From: Paeniglutamicibacter kerguelensis
GTDB lineage: Bacteria > Actinomycetota > Actinomycetes > Actinomycetales > Micrococcaceae
Direction: 5' to 3'
Assembly: GCF_017876535.1 (NCBI RefSeq)
Contig: NZ_JAGIOF010000001.1
Span: 2,418,001 to 2,482,000 of the forward strand
Length of the DNA stretch: 64,000 bases
Under the pieces are notes generated by a model. The model ran no database searches, was not told the origin of the DNA, and saw nothing but the letters and a program-made list of their open reading frames with translations. Shown piece by piece: positions 54,406 through 63,866 of the stretch (positions are counted from its first letter, which is position 1; every line of letters begins with the position of its first letter). The translations under genes were made by a program, and so were the position numbers.

Positions 54406-55014
54406 CTACTTCATCATCCCGATGATCGGCTGCAGGTAACTGCGGAAAAGCTCGGCATCCAGCATCAGGTCCTGGCTCAACAGCACGGTGTCCGGCTCGA
54501 CAAACCAGGCTCGGGGTTCAGCCAGCGGCAACTCCACCATTTTCAGGTGCAGCTCCCCGGCGTCCTGGCCGCCGAGTTCGAGTTCCATGAAAAGCTGCGA
54601 CATAAGTGCCGAGCGTTCGACCGTGTTTTTCTTGCAGTAATCCTTGTACTCCCCCAACCGGTTCTGCGTCCAGATAAACGCATTTCCGTAGTGGGCGCGC
54701 AGAAGGTGCTGCAGGCTCGGGGAATCGGAGAACTCCGCAAAATCCGGTTCGTCGTTCGACTCGGGCGGCGAATATCCTCCGCGCAGGATGCGCTCCCACC
54801 AGCTTTGCCATTCCTGGCGCAATTCGCCGGCGGATCCCTCGCCCAGCTCGCGCGCCGCGGCGGGCTTCACCCTGGGGCACAGCGGTGCAAGGCACGGGGT
54901 ACCAAGCGGTTCGATCGCTGCCAAGTCCCGAATGTACAGTGCAAGCAACATCTCACGGTGTGTATCAGCTGATACTTTCCAGCCGGGACCAGACTCTTGA
55001 ACCATGAGGCACAC
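54406..55014 (-). CDS. Hypothetical protein
   Basis: 202-residue soluble protein I do not recognise. It has no signal peptide or membrane helix. The middle is acidic and rich in Trp (EWQSWWERILRGGY), and the C-terminus contains AWFVEPDTVLLSQDLM. GTG at 55014 has a weak TGGAA upstream; ATG at 55005 is equally possible. Codon use matches its neighbours. It converges on the transglycosylase-like gene with 31 bases between. Confidence 0.65.
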   Translation of the reverse strand: MCLMVQESGPGWKVSADTHREMLLALYIRDLAAIEPLGTPCLAPLCPRVKPAAARELGEGSAGELRQEWQSWWERILRGGYSPPESNDEPDFAEFSDSPSLQHLLRAHYGNAFIWTQNRLGEYKDYCKKNTVERSALMSQLFMELELGGQDAGELHLKMVELPLAEPRAWFVEPDTVLLSQDLMLDAELFRSYLQPIIGMMK

Positions 55015-55108
55015 TCGTTTCCATCAAAACCAACGCCTACTTCAAGAATAGCCCTGAACGGAAGCGTTGGGCCGAAAAAACCGCGCCACTTCGCGCCTGA
55101 ACGCCAAA

Positions 55109-55159
55109 AGGCCCGGCAGGCGCCGCTCCGAATTATTCGAAGCAACGCCCGTCGGGCCT
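55109..55159. terminator. Terminator after citrate synthase
   Basis: AGGCCCG...CGGGCCT outer stem with an extended inner pairing region, about 55 bases beyond the gltA stop; AAAA lies on the left side, giving a T-run for the minus strand. Confidence 0.55.
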
Positions 55160-55214
55160 GAAACACAAGATTGCAAGCGTCGCGGAGCAGGATTGTCCGT
55201 CCGCGCCAAACCGT

Positions 55215-56498
55215 TTAGCGGTTCGGGTAGTTGCGTTCGGTTTCGCCGATGAAGAGCTGGCGCGGACGGCCGATCTTCATTTCGGGGTCCTGCAGCATTT
55301 CGCGGTACTGTGCGATCCAGCCTGGCAAACGGCCGATGGCGAAGAGGACGGTGAACATCTTCTCCGGGAAGCCCATGGCCTTGTAGATCAGGCCGGTGTA
55401 GAAGTCCACGTTCGGGTAGAGCTTGCGCGAGATGAAGTAATCATCGTTCAGTGCGCGCTCTTCCAGCGACATGGCGATGTCCAGCAGCTGGTCGTTTCCG
55501 CCGAGCTTGGAGAGGATCTCGTGGGCCGTCTCCTTGATGATCTTGGCACGCGGATCGTAGTTCTTGTAAACACGGTGTCCGAAGCCCATGAGGCGGACGC
55601 CGTCTTCCTTGTTCTTGACCTTTTCCATGAAGTCCGCGGGCTTCAGGCCCTCGGACTGGATCTGGCGCAGCATCTTCAGGACCGCCTCGTTGGCGCCGCC
55701 GTGGGCGGGGCCGGAGAGTGCGTTGATGCCCGCGGACACCGAGGCGAACATGTTCGCGTTCGATGAGCCGACGAGGCGCACGGTGGAGGTCGAACAGTTC
55801 TGCTCGTGGTCCGCGTGCAGGATCAGCAGCTGGTCCAGCGCCTTGACGATGACCGGATCCATCTCGTACGGCTCGGCGGCAAGGCCGAAGCTCAAACGCA
55901 TGAAGTTCTCGACGAGGTTCATCGAGTTGTCCGGGTAAAGCAGCGCTTGGCCGATGGACTTTTTGTGCGCGTAGGCGGCAAGAACCGGCATCTTGGCCAG
56001 CAAGCGGATGGTCGAAAGTTCGACCTGCTCCTCGTCGAACGGATCCAGGGAATCCTGGTACCAGGTCGACAGCGCCGTCACGGCCGAGGAAAGCACCGGC
56101 ATCGGGTGCGCTTCGCGCGGGAAGCCGCCGAAGAAGCCCTTGAGCTCCTCGTGCAGCAGGGTGTGGCGGCGGATCTTCTGGTCGAATTCTTCGAGCTCGG
56201 TGGCCGAGGGAAGGTTTCCGTAGATCAGCAGGTAAGTGGTCTCGAGGAAGCTGGACTTTTCGGCCAGCTGCTCGATCGGGTAACCGCGGTAGCGCAGGAT
56301 GCCCGCGTCGCCGTCGATGTAGGTGATTGCGGACTTGGTCGCCGCTGTGTTCATGAAGCCCGGGTCGTAAGTCACGCCACCCGTCGCCTTCAAAAGCGGA
56401 GCGATGTTAAAGCCATTGTTGCCTTCTACAGCGGGTACAACAGGGAGTTCGATGTTGTTGCCGCCGAAGCTGAGCTGAGCAGAATTGTTTTCCGTCAT
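55215..56498 (-). CDS. gltA: Citrate synthase (type II)
   Basis: 427-residue enzyme condensing oxaloacetate and acetyl-CoA. Catalytic and substrate motifs: HADHEQNCSTSTVR, SGPAHGGANEAVL and MGFGHRVYKNYDPRA. Length matches hexameric type II enzymes. TTAGGAGAG lies about 4-6 bases before the ATG. Monocistronic in this window, between a hypothetical gene and dapC. Confidence 0.96.
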   Translation of the reverse strand: MTENNSAQLSFGGNNIELPVVPAVEGNNGFNIAPLLKATGGVTYDPGFMNTAATKSAITYIDGDAGILRYRGYPIEQLAEKSSFLETTYLLIYGNLPSATELEEFDQKIRRHTLLHEELKGFFGGFPREAHPMPVLSSAVTALSTWYQDSLDPFDEEQVELSTIRLLAKMPVLAAYAHKKSIGQALLYPDNSMNLVENFMRLSFGLAAEPYEMDPVIVKALDQLLILHADHEQNCSTSTVRLVGSSNANMFASVSAGINALSGPAHGGANEAVLKMLRQIQSEGLKPADFMEKVKNKEDGVRLMGFGHRVYKNYDPRAKIIKETAHEILSKLGGNDQLLDIAMSLEERALNDDYFISRKLYPNVDFYTGLIYKAMGFPEKMFTVLFAIGRLPGWIAQYREMLQDPEMKIGRPRQLFIGETERNYPNR

Positions 56499-56601
56499 TG
56501 TCTCTCCTAACCGGAATACAGATGGATCCGATGGTCAGTAATCAGTGCCACGCTACCGTTTAGTAGGCGCATGACACCAATCGGTTGGTCACGTTAAGGA
56601 A

Positions 56602-57711
56602 TCAACGAGCCGCATTCAGCCGCTGAACGGCGCTGGCAATCCGTTCGTCACTTGCGGTGAGCGCTATGCGCACAAAATTCACGCCGGCGTCGCCGTAGAA
56701 CGCACCGGGGCCGGCGATGATTCCGAGCTCGGCCAATCGCCCCATGGTGATCCAGCAATCCTCGTCGGCGGTGCACCAGAGGTAGAGACCCGCCACCGAG
56801 TCTTCGATGCGCAACCCGAAGCCCTCAAGGGCTGGGATCAAGGCCTCGCGACGCGCGCGATACAGGGCTTTTTGGGCCGCGACATGTGCCTCGTCGGCAA
56901 GTGCCGCGCGCATTGCATCCTGCACCGGGGCGGGCACGATCATGCCCGCGTGCTTGCGGCTGTTGATGAGAGTCGGCATGAGGTTCGGGGCACCGGCCAC
57001 AAAGGCGGCCCGGTAGCCAGCAACGTTGGATTGCTTCGAGAGCGAATACACGGACAGCAGGTCGGTGTGATCTCCGCCACAGATGGCCTCCTCGAGTACG
57101 CTCGGGACGCCGTTTTCGTACTCGCCCCACCCCAGCTCGGCGTAACATTCGTCCGAGGCGACCACTGCGCCGAGCGAACGGGCGTCATCCACCAGCGACT
57201 TGAGCTCCGCGACATTGCGCACGATGCCCGTGGGGTTGCCCGGGGAGTTGACCCAGACCAGTTTCACGCGGGCGCGGTCCGCGTCCGACAGGTCGGCCAG
57301 CGAATCGGCGGCGATCGAATCGGCTCCGGCCAGCAGGGCGCCGATGTCGTAGGTCGGGTAGGCGACCACGGGGCGGACGACAAGGTCCCCCGCGCCAAGG
57401 CCCAGCAGCAACGGCAGCCAGGCAACCATTTCCTTGGACCCAACGGTCGGCATGACGTCCTCGACGCTCAGGCCGTGAACGTTGCGGCGGCGGGCGTACC
57501 ACTCGACGATGGCTTCGCGAAGTTCAACCGTGCCGTGCGTCGTCGGGTATCCCGGCGCGTTGGCGCCTGCCTGCAGCGCTTCGATGACAACCTGCGGCGT
57601 GGGGTCCACCGGGGTGCCGATCGACAGGTTGACGGCCCCGTCTGGGTGCTCGTTGGCCTTGGCCGTGTAAGGGGCAAGGGCTGTCCAAGGGTATTCGGGA
57701 AGGCTCAGCAT
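56602..57711 (-). CDS. dapC: Succinyldiaminopimelate transaminase
   Basis: 369-residue class I/II PLP aminotransferase. It has NLSIGTPVDPTP near residue 28, WVNSPGNPTGIV, the Schiff-base lysine in SLSKQSNVAGYR, and a C-terminal FVRIALT. Position after fdxA is the conserved actinobacterial dapC context. It catalyses the step between DapD and DapE, both about 4 kb away. ATG at 57711, 11 bases after the fdxA stop. Confidence 0.93.
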   Translation of the reverse strand: MLSLPEYPWTALAPYTAKANEHPDGAVNLSIGTPVDPTPQVVIEALQAGANAPGYPTTHGTVELREAIVEWYARRRNVHGLSVEDVMPTVGSKEMVAWLPLLLGLGAGDLVVRPVVAYPTYDIGALLAGADSIAADSLADLSDADRARVKLVWVNSPGNPTGIVRNVAELKSLVDDARSLGAVVASDECYAELGWGEYENGVPSVLEEAICGGDHTDLLSVYSLSKQSNVAGYRAAFVAGAPNLMPTLINSRKHAGMIVPAPVQDAMRAALADEAHVAAQKALYRARREALIPALEGFGLRIEDSVAGLYLWCTADEDCWITMGRLAELGIIAGPGAFYGDAGVNFVRIALTASDERIASAVQRLNAAR

Positions 57712-57722
57712 GGGTGTGGCGC

Positions 57723-58046
57723 TTATTCCTGGTTCTGCGGCGGGAGCACGGAAATGATTGGGTGGTCGATGCCCATGTTGCCGAGCTTCGCGGCTCCGCC
57801 TGGGGAACCCACCTCGTCGAAGAATTCGACGTTTGCCTTGTAGTACTCGGCCCACTCGTCGGGAACATCGTCCTCGTAGTAGATGGCCTCGACGGGGCAG
57901 ACCGGTTCGCAGGCACCACAGTCGACGCATTCGTCGGGGTGGATATACAGCGAGCGTTCGCCCTCGTAGATACAGTCAACGGGGCATTCTTCGATGCATG
58001 CCTTGTCTTTGACGTCGACGCATGGCTGGGCGATGATGTAGGTCAC
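57723..58046 (-). CDS. fdxA: Seven-iron ferredoxin
   Basis: 107-residue electron carrier. Cluster ligands are in [18 protein letters not shown] ([3Fe-4S], one cysteine position replaced by the DVKDK spacing) and [12 protein letters not shown] ([4Fe-4S]). Length and C-terminal extension match FdxA of actinobacteria. GTG at 58046 with GAAGG upstream. Cotranscribed with dapC. Confidence 0.95.
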   Translation of the reverse strand: MTYIIAQPCVDVKDKACIEECPVDCIYEGERSLYIHPDECVDCGACEPVCPVEAIYYEDDVPDEWAEYYKANVEFFDEVGSPGGAAKLGNMGIDHPIISVLPPQNQE

Positions 58047-58373
58047 GGTACCCGGGGCCTTCCTTCACTACGGAAAATGTTCGGTGGGTGTGCATGCTGC
58101 TAAGCGTGCTTGAGACAAGCTTAGTCCCGCCCCGACTAGATTGCCGCAGCAGCACGTTGAACAGGTATTTCTCACATCTATCGCTTGTCCCAACGGCCCC
58201 GAACCGGCGAATTCTTACGTTACGCGTCACGCGACGGTGCCTCTACGGCCCTTGGCTGGGGAATTCTTACGCCATGCGTCGCCCCGCGAAGCCGCCGCAC
58301 GCCCACTGCGGGGGAATTCTTACGCCATGCGTCGCGCCCCGATGTCGGCGCAGCCAGCACCTAGGATTGGTTC
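58047..58373. promoter_or_regulatory. fdxA-to-58374 intergenic region with three spaced 22-base repeats
   Basis: About 327 bases without a gene. Three copies of a 22-base element (consensus GAATTCTTACGYYAYGCGTC plus RC) start at 58209, 58261 and 58314, spaced 52 and 53 bases, close to five helical turns. The last copy ends 26 bases before a TAGGAT -10 hexamer at 58362-58367, itself 6 bases before the ATG at 58374. The intervening spacers are unrelated to one another. It looks like an array of protein-binding sites. Confidence 0.55.
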
Positions 58374-58625
58374 ATGAGCACGGACTTTTTCGCTTCCCTG
58401 GATCCCGGCGCCCGAGTGGTGGTCCGCTACCGGCTCTCGCCCGGGGAACTAGGCTCGGCAGGCGAGCGGCTGAGCGACGCCCTGGGATACCTGTTGGAGA
58501 TCAACGAGAAGTCGGTAACGGTGCAGACCCGCACCGGGGAAATTCACATCAGTCGCGAGTCGATCACCCATGCAAAGCTGGTTCCCCCGCCCCCGGAGCG
58601 TAGGCACACCGCGCCCAGGAGCTGA
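58374..58625 (+). CDS. Small beta-rich protein, like the N-terminal domain of some GNAT acetyltransferases
   Basis: 83-residue protein (GARVVVRYRLSPGELG, LGYLLEINEKSVTVQTRTG, ending Pro/Arg-rich). The pattern is like the SH3-like domain that precedes GNAT domains in actinobacterial proteins, but no acetyltransferase domain follows. It may be a truncated or separate family. Start is leaderless-type after TAGGAT. Function unknown. Confidence 0.7.
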   Translation: MSTDFFASLDPGARVVVRYRLSPGELGSAGERLSDALGYLLEINEKSVTVQTRTGEIHISRESITHAKLVPPPPERRHTAPRS

Positions 58626-58685
58626 CCCGGCAAGCCCCGCGGTTGCCTGTCTGGTACGGAAAACCGACGTCGCCGCACATGTGAT

Positions 58686-58698
58686 TTGAATGATTCAA
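58686..58698. promoter_or_regulatory. Possible operator of the ArsR-like gene
   Basis: Inverted repeat TTGAAT-G-ATTCAA, 20 bases before TATGCT (58718-58723), which is 6 bases before the ATG at 58730. A natural site for autoregulation. Confidence 0.4.
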
Positions 58699-58729
58699 TC
58701 AGTGGCGGATTTTCCCGTATGCTGAAATC

Positions 58730-59224
58730 ATGGCCACAGATGATGAGGTACAGGCCCGTGCGCGGGCGCTTAGCTCCCCGCTCCGTCTTCGCATTTTGCG
58801 ACTCTGCTTGCACGAGTCCCGTACCAACAAAGAAATAGCGGACCTGCTGGATATCAATCCGGCCACCTCGCTTCACCACGTGCGCACCCTGCTCGCCAAC
58901 GGGTTTCTCGCGGCCGAGGAAACCCGGCGCGGCAACCGCGGCGCCAAGGAAGTGCCTTACCGCAGCACCAAGCTCTCCTGGGGCACCAAGCTGCCCGATG
59001 CGGCACCGCTTCTTGTCGATACGTTCCTGCAGGAGATCGACGGCCTTGCCCCCGAGGAAATCCAGGTCCTCCGGGTCGGCCTGAAACTCAGCGAGGCCAC
59101 CCAAAAGGAAATGCTGGCCCGCATCCATGCGGTCATCGAGGACTACGCAATGCGCGAGCCCGATCCCGACGGCGTCGCCACTTCCCTGTTCATGGCCCAC
59201 CACCTGGATTTGAGCTCGAACTAG
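58730..59224 (+). CDS. ArsR-like winged-helix transcriptional regulator
   Basis: 164-residue regulator. The N-terminal HTH has SSPLRLRILRLCLHE, NKEIADLLDINPATSLHHVRTL and a wing segment; this is the ArsR/HTH_20 type. No metal-binding CxC motif is seen, so a metal sensor role is not supported. Starts leaderless after TATGCT. An inverted repeat upstream suggests self-control. Followed by a strong terminator. Confidence 0.88.
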   Translation: MATDDEVQARARALSSPLRLRILRLCLHESRTNKEIADLLDINPATSLHHVRTLLANGFLAAEETRRGNRGAKEVPYRSTKLSWGTKLPDAAPLLVDTFLQEIDGLAPEEIQVLRVGLKLSEATQKEMLARIHAVIEDYAMREPDPDGVATSLFMAHHLDLSSN

Positions 59225-59260
59225 CGGGGCACCCTCGGGCGCCGGCAACATTGCCCGAAT

Positions 59261-59302
59261 ACAAGAAATGCCCGGAAGGAAGTCCTTCCGGGCATTTCTT
59301 GT
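59261..59302. terminator. Terminator between the ArsR-like gene and the membrane protein gene
   Basis: 20-base perfect inverted repeat (ACAAGAAATGCCCGGAAGGA and its complement) with a 2-base centre between convergent genes, T-rich on the plus strand side. Confidence 0.8.
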
Positions 59303-59311
59303 ATTGCGTGG

Positions 59312-59755
59312 CTATGCCGTGGGCTGTGGCCGCGCACGCAGGTGGCGCGAGACCAGGAAGACCGCGATGACAACCGGGACGATGATCCCGTAAACCCAGA
59401 TGGTGCCTGCCAGCGCGGGGCCGGGCAGAACATCAAGGTATTGTGCGGAGACGATCATCTGGTTATGGGCGTCGGCCGAGAACAGCGCCACCAGGACGTA
59501 GGTGCTCAAACCGCTCAAGGCGGTGACCCACAGTTTCCCGCGAAGTATCCCAACCCAGTAGGACAGGGCTCCGGTGAACAACAGTGCCAGAGCGGCGCCC
59601 CAAGGGATCGGGGTGTCCCCTGCATAGGCCATGGAGGCATGCAGGATCGTTCCAACCACGGCGGCCAGCGCCCCGGCGGCCAAGGCCGCCAGGACGCTGA
59701 CCAACACGGAGGCTAAAGAGCCCCCTTGCTGATGGTTAGGCCTTGGCTCGTGCAC
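59312..59755 (-). CDS. Small hydrophobic membrane protein
   Basis: 147-residue protein with about four membrane helices (VLVSVLAALAAGALAAVVG, WGAALALLFTGALSY, VTALSGLSTYVLVAL, GIIVPVVIAVFLV). No family is recognised by eye. GTG at 59755 overlaps the typA 3' end by 20 bases, implying translational coupling. No charged catalytic motif seen. Confidence 0.7.
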   Translation of the reverse strand: MHEPRPNHQQGGSLASVLVSVLAALAAGALAAVVGTILHASMAYAGDTPIPWGAALALLFTGALSYWVGILRGKLWVTALSGLSTYVLVALFSADAHNQMIVSAQYLDVLPGPALAGTIWVYGIIVPVVIAVFLVSRHLRARPQPTA

Positions 59756-61646
59756 GGTTGACCTTGGCGCGTTCGCTGGCGTTCAGGACGACCTTGCGGA
59801 TGCGGATGGCTTCCGGGGTGACCTCGACGCACTCGTCTTCGCGAGCGAATTCGAGGGACTCTTCAAGGGTCAGGTTGCGCGGCGGGGTCATGTTCTCGAA
59901 GGTGTCCGAGGAAGCCGCACGCATGTTGGTGAGCTGCTTTTCCTTGGTGATGTTCACGTCCATGTCATCGGCGCGTGAGTTCTCGCCAACGATCATGCCT
60001 TCGTAGACCTCGGAGGTCGGCTGCACGAAGAAGGACATGCGTTCCTGGAGCTTGATCATCGCGAACGGGGTGACCACGCCGGAACGGTCGGCAACGATCG
60101 AACCGTTGATGCGGTATTCGATCGGGCCGCACCATGGCTCGTAGCCCTCGGCCAGCGAGGAGGCGATGCCGGCACCGCGGGTGTCGGTCAGGAAGCGGGT
60201 GCGGAAACCGATCAGGCCACGGGCCGGAACGATGAATTCCATGCGGCACCAGCCGGTACCGTGGTTGGCCATGTTGGTCATGCGGCCCTTGCGGGCAGCC
60301 ATAAGCTGGGTCACGGCGCCGAGGTATTCCTCGGGTACGTCGATGGTCATGTGCTCCATCGGCTCGTGGACCTTGCCGTCAATCTTCTTGGTAACAACCT
60401 GCGGCTTGCCGACGGTCAGTTCGAAGCCTTCGCGACGCATCTGCTCAACGAGGATGGCCAGCGCCAATTCACCACGGCCCTGGACTTCCCAGGCATCCGG
60501 ACGCTCGGTCGGCAGGATGTTCAGCGAAACGTTACCGATCAGTTCCTTGTCGAGGCGGTCCTTGACCTGGCGTGCGGTGACCTTGGCGCCCTTGACCTTG
60601 CCGGCCAGCGGCGAGGTGTTGATACCGATGGTCATCGAGATGGCCGGCGGGTCAACGGTGATCAGCGGCAGCGGCTTCGGGTTTTCCAAGTCGGTGAGGG
60701 TTTCACCAATCATGATGTCTTCGATGCCTGCAACTGCAACGATCTCGCCCGGTCCTGCTTCTTCGGCCGGAACACGGGTCAGACCCTTGGTGGCGAGCAG
60801 TTCGGTGATCTTGACCTGCTTGAGCGTGCCGTCCTGGCGTGCCCAGGCAACCTGCTGGCCCTTGCGCAGGGTGCCGTTGAAGATACGCAGCAGTGCCAGA
60901 CGGCCAAGGAACGGCGAGGCGTCAAGGTTGGTGACGTGTGCCTGAAGGACTTCGCCTTCGGTGTAGGTCGGGGCCGGAACGTGCTTGATGATGGTCTCGA
61001 ACAGCGGCTCGAGGTCCTCGTTGTCCGGCATGGTGCCGTCGGCAGGCTGGTTGGCCGAGGCGAAGCCGGCCTTGCCCGAGGCGAAGACGATCGGGACGTT
61101 CAGGATCTTGTCCAGGTCCAGGTCCGGTGCTTCGTCGGCCAGGTCCGAGGCCAGGCCCAGGAGCAGGTCCATGGAGTCGGAGATGACGCCTTCGATGCGG
61201 GCATCCGGGCGGTCGGTCTTGTTGACGACGATGATGACCGGCAGGTTGGCAACGAGTGCCTTACGCAGCACGAAGCGGGTCTGCGGCAGCGGGCCCTCGG
61301 AAGCGTCGACGAGGAGGACAACGCCGTCAACCATGGACAGGCCGCGCTCTACCTCGCCACCGAAGTCGGCGTGACCCGGGGTGTCGATGATGTTCATGGT
61401 CATCTGCTTGCCTTCGGCGGCCGGGCCGCTGTAGAACACGGTGGTGTTCTTCGCAAGGATGGTGATGCCCTTTTCGCGTTCGAGCTCGCCAGAGTCCATC
61501 ACACGATCTTCGGTTTCACCGTGGCTGTCGAATGCACCAGTCTGCTGGAGCATTGCGTTGACCAAAGTGGTCTTGCCGTGGTCAACGTGCGCAACGATTG
61601 CTACGTTACGCAGGTCGTCGCGACGAATGAGAGTGGAATCTGACAT
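59736..61646 (-). CDS. typA: Translational GTPase TypA/BipA
   Basis: 636-residue ribosome-associated GTPase that helps 50S assembly and stress adaptation. G1 [10 protein letters not shown] near residue 18, G3 [11 protein letters not shown]4 NKTDR, EF-G-like domains after about 200, and a TypA C-terminal domain containing [20 protein letters not shown] at 61646 chosen; an upstream frame to 61823 is untranslated leader. Monocistronic with the small membrane gene. Confidence 0.95.
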   Translation of the reverse strand: MSDSTLIRRDDLRNVAIVAHVDHGKTTLVNAMLQQTGAFDSHGETEDRVMDSGELEREKGITILAKNTTVFYSGPAAEGKQMTMNIIDTPGHADFGGEVERGLSMVDGVVLLVDASEGPLPQTRFVLRKALVANLPVIIVVNKTDRPDARIEGVISDSMDLLLGLASDLADEAPDLDLDKILNVPIVFASGKAGFASANQPADGTMPDNEDLEPLFETIIKHVPAPTYTEGEVLQAHVTNLDASPFLGRLALLRIFNGTLRKGQQVAWARQDGTLKQVKITELLATKGLTRVPAEEAGPGEIVAVAGIEDIMIGETLTDLENPKPLPLITVDPPAISMTIGINTSPLAGKVKGAKVTARQVKDRLDKELIGNVSLNILPTERPDAWEVQGRGELALAILVEQMRREGFELTVGKPQVVTKKIDGKVHEPMEHMTIDVPEEYLGAVTQLMAARKGRMTNMANHGTGWCRMEFIVPARGLIGFRTRFLTDTRGAGIASSLAEGYEPWCGPIEYRINGSIVADRSGVVTPFAMIKLQERMSFFVQPTSEVYEGMIVGENSRADDMDVNITKEKQLTNMRAASSDTFENMTPPRNLTLEESLEFAREDECVEVTPEAIRIRKVVLNASERAKVNRARAKA

Positions 61647-62071
61647 GCGAAAAGGCTCACTTCTTCTAGAGAATTTTGGGTCTCGGGGTTCGGGGCCACG
61701 ATTGACCCAATTCACTATTCTAGTCCTTCTGGAAAAACTGACGGAAATCGTGCCGAACATCACCCGGCTGCACGAGGCTATTTTCGAGACAAAATCGACA
61801 CCGATTCGCCGACCTGCCGTCAATCATCCCCGTCATTCCGCGGTTTTCAGTCGAAAGCCGCGAGCGGTAAATCACACGTATTTTTTATGGGAAATTCCAA
61901 GCCCGACTGGGCCATGGACACGGCAAGCACCTCGAAGCCGCTGCTCACTACATTCCGGGGTCAGGGGTGAAACGCAACATCTGGCCCCGAAGCAATGGGC
62001 GGCCCCGGACCATTCGGCCCGAAACCACCCATTCGATATGCGCCGGGTCCTGCAGCGCGGCATGCGGCTCG
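61647..62071. other. typA upstream region and gap
   Basis: About 425 bases. A TAGAAT hexamer on the minus strand near 61715 is the best typA -10 candidate. I see no gene, repeat or RNA fold beyond local palindromes. The rest of the gap is the 3' flank of the downstream minus-strand gene. Confidence 0.4.
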
Positions 62072-63364
62072 CTAGCCCAGTGGATCCACCCAGCCAAGCG
62101 GGGCAGGCGGCGTGGCCGGAGGAAGCTTGTGCTCCAGCCGTCGCAATGACCGGGCCGCCGCATCACGTCCGCCCAAGCCGTAGGCGAGGGCGGCTGCGAG
62201 CGCCCCACCGATGACGACGGCGCCGAAAGCCATGTTGATGATGGAGTCCGCCAGGCCCATGTAGTTCAGGCCCATTGCCACGAACAGGGCGATCGTCGCG
62301 TACCGGATCACCGTTGCCGCGATCCCCTCCCCCATGATCTTGACGAGGACGTTGGCGATGAGGAATCCGGCGGCAATGATCAGTCCGCCGAACAGCACGC
62401 TGCCGGCCAGCGCCAGGATCTGGTTGAGGATGATGGTGACTTCCGGGAAGTTCAGCAGTCGCGCCGCCATGATGCCGAAGAACAGCATGATGGCGATCTT
62501 CACCAGCATGGCAATAATGGCCGAGGCGCTCTGGCCGCTCGGGAGGATGCCCCATTTGCGCACCACGTCATCAGCCCCCACCCCATGCAAGGTGCCCTGG
62601 AGAATATTGCCCGCGAACTTCGCGATGGCGTAGCCAATTCCCAGCAGGATCAGGGCCGCAATGATCAGCGGTATTGCGTTCAGTATCAGGGCCAGCATTT
62701 GCTGTGCCGGATCGGAAATCGCGGCGATGCCCAAGACCTGCAGCGCGTTGATGCCCACCACGATCACAATGATCGCAAAGAGGATGTTTCCGATGACGGA
62801 AATGATTCTTGCATTCCGTTCACGCGATTCAACAAGGTCCGGCTCTTCATGCTTGCGCATGAGCTTGTTTGTCATGCGGCTGAAGTCGACGGCGCCCAAC
62901 GCCGTGGTGACCAGCTGCCGGACGATCTTGGCGATCATGTAGCCGATGAAGAAGACGACGCCGGCTCCGATGACGTTGGGGATGAACCCCATGACGTTTG
63001 CAAGCAGCTCCTGTACGGGTGCCAGCACCTCGGAGAGGGCAAACACCTGCGGGATGGCAACAAGGCCGAAGAGCCAGACGATCAGTGCCGCGATCTTTCC
63101 GAGTGATTCGCCAAGCGGTTCGCCGTCGTTACCCTGGCGCTGCAGCAGCTTGATCCGGCCCACGAGCTTTCCAATGGCCCACTTGATGAACTTGGCCAGC
63201 AGCCACGTCACCAAGAGGATGATCAAGGCAAAAACTACCTTTTGCACCGTTCCTGCCCAATCGAAATTGCCATAAAACCACTTCCGGTGTCCGCGTGAAC
63301 TCCTTCGTTTGAATGGTCCTAAACCTGGGCCGTTTTCCTTTCCGAATCTGAGTAAAGGAAACAT
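62072..63364 (-). CDS. Conserved TM-helix / mechanosensitive-channel-type membrane protein
   Basis: 430-residue membrane protein with about ten hydrophobic segments and internal repeats. Patterns such as VVFALIILLVTWLLAKFIKW, FIPNVIGAGVVFFIGYMIAK and NAIPLIIAALILLGIGYAIAK match the conserved-TM-helix family. The C-terminal MS-channel beta domain is not obvious. The ATG at 63364 is provisional; the first 30 basic residues may not be translated. Ion conduction is inferred. Confidence 0.75.
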   Translation of the reverse strand: MFPLLRFGKENGPGLGPFKRRSSRGHRKWFYGNFDWAGTVQKVVFALIILLVTWLLAKFIKWAIGKLVGRIKLLQRQGNDGEPLGESLGKIAALIVWLFGLVAIPQVFALSEVLAPVQELLANVMGFIPNVIGAGVVFFIGYMIAKIVRQLVTTALGAVDFSRMTNKLMRKHEEPDLVESRERNARIISVIGNILFAIIVIVVGINALQVLGIAAISDPAQQMLALILNAIPLIIAALILLGIGYAIAKFAGNILQGTLHGVGADDVVRKWGILPSGQSASAIIAMLVKIAIMLFFGIMAARLLNFPEVTIILNQILALAGSVLFGGLIIAAGFLIANVLVKIMGEGIAATVIRYATIALFVAMGLNYMGLADSIINMAFGAVVIGGALAAALAYGLGGRDAAARSLRRLEHKLPPATPPAPLGWVDPLG

Positions 63365-63866
63365 CCATTGGTGGCCTTAAACAACCTTTGCTGCGACCGA
63401 ACTTGGCCTCCAAGTCCGTTGCCGACTCCTGTGTCAGCCGAGGTACAAAGTTGTAGAGAAACACATGCCGCAGGCAAGCCGATGACACGTGGCATGCGGT
63501 CCTCGGTGTGCGCCCACCCGTTGTTTCTCCCTACGGGAGAACGAACGACGTTGGGTTTCCCAAGCTGTGCAACCCGAGAATTTTCGTCATACTCACCAGC
63601 CGCGCAACCCGAGATCGGCAGCTTCCGGAGCTCCAGTGGCCGCGTACGGCAAGGACCCATCCTGGCGCGGCAAAGCCCCCGACTCCAAGAAATGAAGTCG
63701 GGGGCCGAGTGTCACACTGCCCCTCGAAGGATGGAAATTAGATGTTGATACGGGAGGCAACCGGATTGATCCTTACGCATGGCCGCGACGGGGCAACTTC
63801 GATGGCGGTAGTCGTGCGTGACAAGATTCGGCCAAGACCTTCTCGACTGGTGCGCTACTAACGGAA
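63365..63866. other. Intergenic region near the right edge
   Basis: About 500 bases in which no frame looks coding. It holds an 11-base direct repeat GCAACCCGAGA (63569-63579 and 63604-63614), a TCTCCC-TAC-GGGAGA hairpin near 63530, and a terminator-like stem GCCCCCGACT/AGTCGGGGGC at 63676-63706. No match to tRNA, rnpB or tmRNA could be found by eye. Confidence 0.4.
63676..63706. terminator. Hairpin GCCCCCGACT/AGTCGGGGGC
   Basis: 10-base perfect stem with an 11-base loop, no T-run. It may end an unseen transcript in the gap, or be an orphan structure. Confidence 0.35.

Noticed and set aside
63368..63748. 126-codon plus frame in the right-edge gap
   Set aside because: Composition and lack of a ribosome site or domain suggest chance; it overlaps the hairpin at 63676.
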